From positions 1-60,683 of the forward strand of contig JAFLBP010000035.1 of assembly GCA_017303875.1 (NCBI GenBank): a DNA stretch of 60,683 nucleotides, read 5' to 3'. Under the pieces are notes generated by a model. It was not told the DNA's origin and did not search any database. It saw only the letters and a program-made list of their open reading frames with translations. The position numbers and the translations under genes are program-made. Positions 23,991-31,401 of the stretch are shown in pieces (within the stretch, counting starts at the first letter, position 1; every line of letters starts with the position of its first letter). This DNA is from Chitinophagales bacterium. Its GTDB lineage: Bacteria; Bacteroidota; Bacteroidia; Chitinophagales; Saprospiraceae.

Positions 23991-25445
23991 TTATTCCTGT
24001 TTACGCGGTTGCCCAGTCTTGTTTTCGGTTGCCCTGTTTTTGCGCTTTTCCAATTCCTGTCGGAAAATCGTTTTCATATTCAGCGGATTAAAGGCTTCGC
24101 CAGGTGGCTCGTTGGTGGCAGCCGGAATATTAAAGCCGGGTGGAAGTTTGAGTACTTTTATACTTTCCGTGGAGCGGAGCGGCTTGTTTTCAGACCAGGG
24201 AATATGCGAAAAGCGATCTTCTGCCCCAGGCGCGAAAGCTAAGGAATCGCAGGGCGCGTCTTCCCACCTGCCGAGGCGGTAATTCGGGAAATAGCAGCGC
24301 GTCATCATATTGTGTTTGGGCAATTCTAAACCCCGCTGGGCCATATCAGCAGCCAGTAAAGGCAGGTTTGGCCGGTTGATTACGTGGTAGGCACGGGAAT
24401 TGTTGAATGTGCCATAATAGATTTTGCCGTCAGCGGCGGTTTCCGGAAGGAAAAAATGCGTCATGTAAGGCGGCGCAGGGCTTGCACCATATTCGTACCG
24501 TGCGATGGTATCAATAGCGATAGTTTCGCTGTCAATGCTTTGCATATCCACCTGATAGGAAACCAAATGCGTGCCCGCATACAAGAAGCGACTGTCGGGA
24601 GAGAAGGCAAGGGTTGAGGTGAAAAATGCAGGCGGCTGATAGGGCAATACCCTCGGGTTGCTCAGGTGGCCGCTGCAACGGTCAAAATCAAATATCCAGA
24701 GTCCGGTATTGCTGTCAGTGATAATAAAGTACTTTCCATCGGGTGAAGCCTCGGTATAACTCTCATTGGTGAGGGAGGCTGGCGCAATTGCCTGTTGTTG
24801 TACTAAGTGAATACCAGTGGGATCAATCAGGTAAATGAGGTAGGTTTTAGAGAGGTATTCCCCCACAACTAACCACCAGTCCCGTCCATTGCCGTGTTTT
24901 ATCAGGGTCGGGCTGGGCAATTCACCAGAAGCGATGACGCTATTGGCCTCTACTACACTGCCCAGACCATTATTGGCATTCATGTCAATCAGGGTGTATA
25001 AGAGTTCCGGGCATAAAATCGTAATGGGTTCTCCATCTTTCAGTGTAGTATGTATCAGATAATAAAAGTTTTCCCGCCCCGGCGCCGGTATGGCCATACC
25101 TCCGGTAAGTGTGGGATACCCATCCCAGAATTCTTCCCGCATTTTTCCGGGGTTGATGACTTCACCACCCGGCATAAGCTGGTGCAGGCGGTTGCGGAGT
25201 TGACGGCCGTCGGTATGAAAAATCAGGTTGCCGGCGGAGTCGCTGCACACGATGGCGTAGTAAAAATAATCCTGCCTTACATTTTCGAGCCGGAACTCCG
25301 GGTAGCCCTTTTCAAAATGCAGCAGGGTGCCATCGGTATTGCCGGCAGCATAGGTGTAGCCGAAAATCCAGTGATTGTCGTGCATTTGCGCTGCTGCACT
25401 GTAGTAATTGAGGAGCAGGAGCAGGGAAAGGATGATTTGTCGCAT
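23991..25445 (-). CDS. Secreted WD40-like paralogue without a sorting domain
   Basis: Protein of 484 residues with a signal peptide (MRQIILSLLLLLNYYSAAAQ). It shares the blocks LIFHTDGRQLRNRLHQLMPGG, TLIDMNANNGLGSVVEANSVIASGE, HGNGRDWWLVVGEY, DFDRCSGHLSNPRVLP and DGKIYYGTFNNSRAYHVINRPN with the neighbour at 22521, so the pair arose by duplication. Unlike the neighbour it ends in a charged tail (RQELEKRKNRATENKTGQPRKQE) without the T9SS CTD pattern; it may be periplasmic, or the CTD may have been lost. It is 3 bp upstream of the paralogue gene. Confidence 0.8.
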   Translation of the reverse strand: MRQIILSLLLLLNYYSAAAQMHDNHWIFGYTYAAGNTDGTLLHFEKGYPEFRLENVRQDYFYYAIVCSDSAGNLIFHTDGRQLRNRLHQLMPGGEVINPGKMREEFWDGYPTLTGGMAIPAPGRENFYYLIHTTLKDGEPITILCPELLYTLIDMNANNGLGSVVEANSVIASGELPSPTLIKHGNGRDWWLVVGEYLSKTYLIYLIDPTGIHLVQQQAIAPASLTNESYTEASPDGKYFIITDSNTGLWIFDFDRCSGHLSNPRVLPYQPPAFFTSTLAFSPDSRFLYAGTHLVSYQVDMQSIDSETIAIDTIARYEYGASPAPPYMTHFFLPETAADGKIYYGTFNNSRAYHVINRPNLPLLAADMAQRGLELPKHNMMTRCYFPNYRLGRWEDAPCDSLAFAPGAEDRFSHIPWSENKPLRSTESIKVLKLPPGFNIPAATNEPPGEAFNPLNMKTIFRQELEKRKNRATENKTGQPRKQE

Positions 25446-25458
25446 GGGAGGGTAGGGG

Positions 25459-25489
25459 AAGGAGCCGATGTGGTGGGCATCGGCTCCTT
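25459..25489. other. Perfect 12-bp hairpin between two secreted-protein genes
   Basis: AAGGAGCCGATG and CATCGGCTCCTT with a seven-base loop. A T-run follows only on the plus strand, so for the minus-strand genes it is not a standard terminator; it may shield or delimit the upstream transcript 3' end. Confidence 0.6.
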
Positions 25490-25498
25490 TTTATTTAA

Positions 25499-28303
25499 TT
25501 AATGGATGACCACTTTTTTCTGAGCAAGGATGTGTCCCTGACTTGAAATTTCTATAAGATAGATACCGGAATTTAGTGATTCGGTATTCATCTTATACTG
25601 ATTGCCGGAAAAAGTCCAGCTTCCTGCTATTCTACCTTGGATGTCAATTAAACGTATTTGTCCTTCTCGGATTTCTTTGTTTAAATTGATATTAAAATCT
25701 CCATGACTGGGATTTGGCGTTATAATACATTCAATTGAATCAGGGTCACTCAATTTTTCCTTATCGTTTTTGTTGTTTCGGCTATCTATATCCGGACATT
25801 CATTTGAGCGTACACTGGACTGACCCAAGGAAAGGCGTGCAAAAACAACTCCAAAACCACCTTCGGTACGGCATTGATCCGCAATCGCAGTTAATTCCGT
25901 TACCTGTTGTGCGGTAAAAAACTCTGCATCACCAATATATTGCTCCAATACAATACGAAGCCAGGTCTTCAAATTTTGTTCGTGAGTAGTTGTAACACTG
26001 ATTGTGTTTAAATCTGCAAGTAGTTGATTTCCTGTAGTATTAAGTGTATCTACATATAATGAAAGAAAACCATCAAGTACTCGGGATAGTTTACCAATAT
26101 TTCCATTATACTGTGAATTATACCAAGCCGCTCCAGGATAAAAATCAGTGATCAGTTCGGGGTGTTCGGTGATGCGTTTGTAAAGGTAAAAGGAATGCTC
26201 CCAGGTGTCGGCTGCATACGCTCTCCAAGGAACAAAATTCCCATTAATGATGCTAATATCTAATGAGTCAATGGTCTCGAAATCACTGGGAGGATCAGGT
26301 AATTCCTCACATACTTTTGGTTCCGGGCCTGTATAAGGTCTGTATCGAAACCAAGCTTTTGTCATATCATCGGTGAAATCAATTTCTACAGGGCTTGCCC
26401 AATCTATTGATGTTTCGTCTGCGTTGTGGATAATGAACTCAGATCTTCTCACGTAGTTGACGTGGCTGAAGTCAAATTGATCGAACCCCGGATATTCAAA
26501 AAGAACTGCTGCGTTTATCCATTGGTTCCTGTTCCATTCTTGTTTGCCAATTTCAATAGGTAAACTTGAAAAAAAACGATGTAAGTAAATAGCGTAATGT
26601 TGTGATGAACTAAATGTGTTGTCTCGTATTGTTGAGTTAGAGCATATTCGGTCGAACATCAAACCAATTTGTAAATTCGAGAAGTTATTACAGAGGTATT
26701 TTCCAAAAGGTGAATCAACAACCTGGATGCCAAATTCAGGGTCGTTAATTGGATTGCTTGAGATTCCCATATTTGAACCATATCCATAAAAAGTATTTCC
26801 AGAAACTCCGAGGCTTTGGCATCCTCGAATCTGGATCGCTATAAAATCTCTTGTAACTCCTGCTTCATTATAAAATTCATTTCCTACGATTGACCCAAAT
26901 CTTAAATTGGTTGCAAGAATACAAATTGTAGATATTGGAGAATTTATAGATCTAAATCGAAAATAAAACTTATTGTCTGCGATTACGTAGCCTTTAGCAT
27001 TTGTTAAGCTTGAAGGTTCAAAATGCAACATAGGCCTGTCGCCAATTTCTGGTTTATCTTCATCAAATACACACGATTTGATTTCGAGGTTTGAAAACGG
27101 AAGTGAAAGTCCTCCGGAACTCTTTAAGTAGATTGCTGATTTATTGAATGTTTGAAATCTACAATTACTAATTTTTAGACTTTGTGGATTTTTCATGGCT
27201 GAAACAGAATTATATACTACATCATACTCGTTTTGTAGTAGTTTAGCCTGGGAAAAATCTCCACTTGAGTTCGTCAAATAAATACCAACATGGCTATCCT
27301 GAATTGTCGAATTTTCCATTCCTAATCCTTCAAAAGTAACTCTCGAATTATTTTGAATAGAGATTGAAGCATGTCTTGGGTTACTTGACAAAGTATTATG
27401 TCCATTATCCGTAAAGAAGGAGTTGACAACGGTGACAACTGACTTTGAGATAAACAACCCAGCTAATGTTTCTTGCCCACCGAAATTGGCATTAATTTTT
27501 GAAATGCTATTTTTTTCATGACTTATATTTCCTATCTGAATACCTGATACATTGATGATGCTTATACCAACAAGAGATCGATTTGTATAAGTTGGCTTTA
27601 AAGGCCCACCTATAATAGTATTGCCCCAAATGCCACCACCGGGGATAAAATTTATTGGTGCTACCTGATTGTTTAGGAGTATAACACCTAAATTTATGGA
27701 TACAAAATTATTCTGAAATTTGCAATCTGTTATAGATATAGTAGAGTTTTGCAGTGCCGAGATAGCTCTATTTGCATCTGAGAATTTACTATTATTTTGA
27801 GCAATAAACGTAGCACCTGCCTCCACTAATACACTTCGCCACATTGTTTGACAGCCTCTTAATGTTGTATTATCAAGTGTAAGTTTGCAATTTGTATTTA
27901 CATTTATTCCACTTGTTTCATTAACAAATATTATATCCGACCCAGGCGCAAAGGTATACCCCCCCATAACAGTTGCGTAATCATTTCTTAGTACTCCTTT
28001 AACAACTAATCGTTGTGGGGTAACGGCAGCTTGAGCAGGAGGCAACAACAGCGACTGATTAACGAGATCAGAAAAGTTTGCGGTGCCGTCAATACATTTG
28101 TAGAGCGGCCATACGGCAGGGTCTGTTGTTAAGTTGCACTCCATACCTACCCCGAGGCAAGGTAATTGGGCGGAAATGGAGGAGAAAGTCAGAAGACTTA
28201 AAAACAAGGTTAGTAAAACGAATTGTTTGCCAACATTGTTTGGATAGGAACATCTTGCCAATGTTGCATTTTTTTTCTGAAGGGAAATAATCGGGTGTTT
28301 CAT
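25499..28303 (-). CDS. Parallel beta-helix (right-handed) surface protein with T9SS sorting domain
   Basis: Protein of 934 residues. A signal-peptide core (FVLLTLFLSLLTFSSISAQ) lies after a 28-residue N-region; a downstream start was not obvious. Residues about 90-620 contain many short NxxI/F-type repeats (ISITDCKFQNNFVSINLG, ISNCRFQTFNKSAIYLK, VSGNTFYGYGSNMG, IRDNTFSSSQHYAIYL) that mark a right-handed beta-helix. The last 80 residues (ECIITPNPSHGDFNINLN... RLIDIQGRIAGSWTF... SGIYLIEISSQG) are a T9SS type A CTD. The gene is visibly AT-richer than its neighbours and lies inside the 49-bp direct repeats, suggesting recent acquisition. Confidence 0.85.
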   Translation of the reverse strand: MKHPIISLQKKNATLARCSYPNNVGKQFVLLTLFLSLLTFSSISAQLPCLGVGMECNLTTDPAVWPLYKCIDGTANFSDLVNQSLLLPPAQAAVTPQRLVVKGVLRNDYATVMGGYTFAPGSDIIFVNETSGINVNTNCKLTLDNTTLRGCQTMWRSVLVEAGATFIAQNNSKFSDANRAISALQNSTISITDCKFQNNFVSINLGVILLNNQVAPINFIPGGGIWGNTIIGGPLKPTYTNRSLVGISIINVSGIQIGNISHEKNSISKINANFGGQETLAGLFISKSVVTVVNSFFTDNGHNTLSSNPRHASISIQNNSRVTFEGLGMENSTIQDSHVGIYLTNSSGDFSQAKLLQNEYDVVYNSVSAMKNPQSLKISNCRFQTFNKSAIYLKSSGGLSLPFSNLEIKSCVFDEDKPEIGDRPMLHFEPSSLTNAKGYVIADNKFYFRFRSINSPISTICILATNLRFGSIVGNEFYNEAGVTRDFIAIQIRGCQSLGVSGNTFYGYGSNMGISSNPINDPEFGIQVVDSPFGKYLCNNFSNLQIGLMFDRICSNSTIRDNTFSSSQHYAIYLHRFFSSLPIEIGKQEWNRNQWINAAVLFEYPGFDQFDFSHVNYVRRSEFIIHNADETSIDWASPVEIDFTDDMTKAWFRYRPYTGPEPKVCEELPDPPSDFETIDSLDISIINGNFVPWRAYAADTWEHSFYLYKRITEHPELITDFYPGAAWYNSQYNGNIGKLSRVLDGFLSLYVDTLNTTGNQLLADLNTISVTTTHEQNLKTWLRIVLEQYIGDAEFFTAQQVTELTAIADQCRTEGGFGVVFARLSLGQSSVRSNECPDIDSRNNKNDKEKLSDPDSIECIITPNPSHGDFNINLNKEIREGQIRLIDIQGRIAGSWTFSGNQYKMNTESLNSGIYLIEISSQGHILAQKKVVIH

Positions 28304-28615
28304 GTGTGTTAACTTTTTTATGATCCTACTCTGTTTTTATATTCCGGCCATTTCGGTTTTACCGGGTAATCTTAAAGGTCACAAATAGCTACTTGCAACC
28401 TTGTTTATTGTCTTTATTCAGTAGTCTAAAATATGTGCGCAATAGTTGGAACAAGAATGTTCTTTGACTTTTTGATTGGAATCGAAAGATACGAAGAAAA
28501 AATTTGTGCGCTAGCAGCTTTTTAGGGTTTTGACTAAATTAGGCAAATTTTCAACATAAATGCTCTGAGAATAATTTCTCAAATTTGCCGTGATTTATTC
28601 ATTTTTTGCTATACA
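28304..28615. other. AT-rich non-coding region upstream of the beta-helix gene
   Basis: No reading frame of note is seen. It should hold the promoter of the beta-helix gene; no exact TAnnTTTG box with a good spacing was identified. Its right border is the second copy of the 49-bp repeat. Confidence 0.5.
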
Positions 28616-28668
28616 CGCTCAGCTCCATTGGTATTGATACGCCGGAGGATTTGGAGCGGGTGGGGTAA
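28616..28668 (+). pseudogene. kdsB: Duplicated 3' end of kdsB (gene remnant)
   Basis: Bases 28616-28664 repeat the last 49 bp of kdsB exactly; in the kdsB frame they read LSSIGIDTPEDLERV, then Gly and a TAA stop. No start or upstream part of kdsB is present. Downstream bases complete a 14-bp hairpin whose left arm lies inside the kdsB codons, so this copy, not the one at 22.5 kb, retains what looks like the native kdsB terminator. It marks the right edge of the 6.1-kb block. Confidence 0.9.
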
Positions 28669-28680
28669 TCCTCCGGCGTA
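28638..28680. terminator. 14-bp hairpin spanning the kdsB remnant stop codon
   Basis: TACGCCGGAGGATT (28638-28651) pairs perfectly with AATCCTCCGGCGTA (28667-28680) around a 15-base loop. The right arm is followed by AAAA only, so it would act as a terminator best for the minus-strand LRR gene (no strong T-run) or as an old kdsB terminator. Function inferred from position. Confidence 0.5.
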
Positions 28681-28685
28681 AAAAC

Positions 28686-31142
28686 CTACGATTTTATCAA
28701 TTTCAAAGTCTGATTACCTGTTTCGGTATACACCCGCACCCAATACACGCCCTGCGCCATCCCTTCCAGCGACAAGCTGTTGTTTTGCAGCAGCCCGCTG
28801 TACAGCAGACGCCCCTCGGCGCTGTGGATCTGCACGTGCGAGATGGCCTGTTCCGACTGGAAGTACACGCGGTTGGTGGCGGGGTTGGGCGAGAGGCGGA
28901 TGGTGTTTTTATCGCCCGGAGCGTAGGTATCCACGAGTGGCGCAACGACCGTTTGCGCGGTGTTGGTGATGATGGGTAAATTATAATCAAAATAGATAGC
29001 CGCCCGGTTTTCGAGCTTGTCGCCAATGCTTAACCCTGCGCGCGTTCTGATGCGAAAGGCAACGTAACCATCGTTGTTGGCGTCGTCGAAGGGTAGATTG
29101 ATATTTTCATAAATGAATTCTACCCGATTGCCCTGCAAAATCCGGGTGTACATCGGATGACTGGTAGCTACAACCTCCAGACTATTGAGGTCGAAAACAT
29201 TGGTATTGATCGTGTCCCGCACAACAATAAACTCAGCCGGGTAGGTGCCGGTATTTTCAAACCTGATAAGGTAATGCACAAATTCGCCCACCATAGCCGG
29301 GTCAATGCGCTCGCCTTCCAGACAGGTTTTATCGTTGGGGTCATAAGCGCCAACTGTCTCCAAACGCAGGTTGATGAAGTTGTCGGCAAACGTTTTATCC
29401 GGATCAATACCGTCAATGCCCCCGCTGAAACTGAACAGATTGCCAATCTGAACCGCTGGATTATCGGCAGGACTGTTGCAGTAAAGTTGCAGGATAATAT
29501 ATTTACTTTCCAGGGGCCTGAGTCCCGAATAATTCCATTTCAGTGTTCCGCCATTTTGCAAATCGGGCACAACACTGCTTTGCAGCAGGTCTAATCGGTT
29601 ATCATCAAAATTCAGGGTGATGACGCCCTCTGATAACTGATTGCCCTTGTTCTGGTACACGAGTTTGAAACGCGATACGAAGCCGGGTCGGAAAGGGGTT
29701 TCCGGAATCAGGCTAATACTTACATCATGCTGAATACCAATGGGTTTCAGGCAAATATCTACTTGATGCGGCGAGCTGTCTGCCGGAAAATTAACCTGAA
29801 ATTGTGCAGGGGATGCCTGGAACAGCGTGGGTGCAAGTGACTGCACATTGATATTGAAGCTGCCTTCGGGTAAATAAAATTTAAACTGCTCATGCGGCAG
29901 GAGAATTCCACCGCTGTTGTTTCCAAATGCCGGAATTTGGAGCCTTATCGCATTGGAAGCCAAAGACCCGTCAGTGCAATTGTTATTTCCGGTATCAAAA
30001 CGCGCCTGCCCCTCAACAACATAACTGACGCCTCCGGGCGGAATGTAGCAGTAGTCGTTCAGGGCTGCGTTGAATATTCCCGCAAACTGTAATAATTGCT
30101 TCAACAAATTGACCTCCGCCGGGTCGCAGCATACATTATTCAAATCAGGATTGCCATTAAACAGCGCAGTGGTAATGTTACTGCCGTTTTTCAGATTCAC
30201 ATACACCAGCTTGTTGTTCATCGCGCCCAGCTCTGTCAGCTTGTAATTGTACCGGAAATCAAGTTCTGAAATGTTATTGTCATTGCAGTTCAGAAACTGA
30301 AGATTGGGTAGCGTGGACAAGTCAATTTGCGAGAGTTGATTGGCGCCGCACCACAACTGACGGAGCAGGGGCAAACTGTCAAGTTCCAGAAATGTGAGCT
30401 TGTTGTTGTCGCAGCGCAGGTAATCCAGCTCCGGTAGTTTGGGCAGACTTAGACTGCCGAACTGATTAAAGCGCAAGTCTAATCTTTTCAATTTAAGGTT
30501 AGCAGCAACATTAATGGCGGTGAATTCATTGTATGCAATATTCAGATCTGTCAATTCGCTCAGGTTGTCGAATTGTAGCGTTTGCAGGTTGTTTTCGTAA
30601 CAATCAATTTGCGTAAGCGCCGGATTTTGCGAAAAATCCAGACTGCTTATGGCATTGTCGCTGCAACGCAACACCTGTAGTTTGGGATGCTCCGACAGGT
30701 TAAGCGCAATCAGTTCATTGTCGGAACAATCCAGATATTCAAGATTAACAGCGCCTGTCAGCGTAAGCACACTAATACTATTGCTGTAACAGCGTAAAGT
30801 TTTGAGCGATGCCAGCGTATTTAACCCGAGCAATGGATCCATCGTGGTGAGCAGGTTAGCACTTACATCCAGCAACGCCAGATTTTCAAATGCAGCAATA
30901 CCGGTGAGGTTGCTAATCTGTTGTGTGTTGAGGTTCAATGTGGCGACTGCGGTCGCTTCACTGATTTGTATTTCACCATCGTTGTTTGTGTCTACATCTG
31001 TCTGTACGGCAGGGTCGGAAAGCAGGGTAGCACAAGGCTTGTTTAATAAGGTGAGTTTGAAATTCGCATCGTCAAAAATTACATTTTGCGCAAAAATGTT
31101 GGATGCAAGCAAAAACACAGCAAGGGTAAAAAGTGATTTCAT
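28686..31142 (-). CDS. Leucine-rich-repeat surface protein with T9SS sorting domain
   Basis: Protein of 818 residues; ATG at 31142 with signal peptide MKSLFTLAVFLLASNIFAQ (a TTG lies six bases upstream in frame). Residues about 40-60 contain DVDTNNDGEIQISEA, an EF-hand-like or dockerin-like calcium loop. About 12 LRRs of the LxxLxCxxNxLxxLDLSxxPxL type follow (about 65-325). Then come CARDB/DUF11-like beta-sandwich domains (about 470-720: YDPNDKTCLEGERIDPAMVGEFVHYLIRFENTGTYPAEFIVVRDTI) and a T9SS type A CTD (IRLSPNPATNRVYFQSE to the end). Probably a surface adhesin. Confidence 0.9.
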   Translation of the reverse strand: MKSLFTLAVFLLASNIFAQNVIFDDANFKLTLLNKPCATLLSDPAVQTDVDTNNDGEIQISEATAVATLNLNTQQISNLTGIAAFENLALLDVSANLLTTMDPLLGLNTLASLKTLRCYSNSISVLTLTGAVNLEYLDCSDNELIALNLSEHPKLQVLRCSDNAISSLDFSQNPALTQIDCYENNLQTLQFDNLSELTDLNIAYNEFTAINVAANLKLKRLDLRFNQFGSLSLPKLPELDYLRCDNNKLTFLELDSLPLLRQLWCGANQLSQIDLSTLPNLQFLNCNDNNISELDFRYNYKLTELGAMNNKLVYVNLKNGSNITTALFNGNPDLNNVCCDPAEVNLLKQLLQFAGIFNAALNDYCYIPPGGVSYVVEGQARFDTGNNNCTDGSLASNAIRLQIPAFGNNSGGILLPHEQFKFYLPEGSFNINVQSLAPTLFQASPAQFQVNFPADSSPHQVDICLKPIGIQHDVSISLIPETPFRPGFVSRFKLVYQNKGNQLSEGVITLNFDDNRLDLLQSSVVPDLQNGGTLKWNYSGLRPLESKYIILQLYCNSPADNPAVQIGNLFSFSGGIDGIDPDKTFADNFINLRLETVGAYDPNDKTCLEGERIDPAMVGEFVHYLIRFENTGTYPAEFIVVRDTINTNVFDLNSLEVVATSHPMYTRILQGNRVEFIYENINLPFDDANNDGYVAFRIRTRAGLSIGDKLENRAAIYFDYNLPIITNTAQTVVAPLVDTYAPGDKNTIRLSPNPATNRVYFQSEQAISHVQIHSAEGRLLYSGLLQNNSLSLEGMAQGVYWVRVYTETGNQTLKLIKS

Positions 31143-31401
31143 GTTCAAAAAAAGATTGTTTCCACAAAGATGTTAAAATGGCAGCATTTGGCGCATCGTA
31201 TTTTCTCCATTTGCCGCCATTTAGTCATTTTTTGCCCGCTCCCGGCCCGGAAAAAAGGTCGTTCACCAGCCATACTTCATCGTTCATCGTTATTTCCATA
31301 CCTTCGCGCAACTTTATGCGTTTTTTGTACACCTTGTAAACAAAATAGACGCCACTGCGTCTATTCCAATCAAATCACACATAGCTTAACCAATTTCATT
31401 C

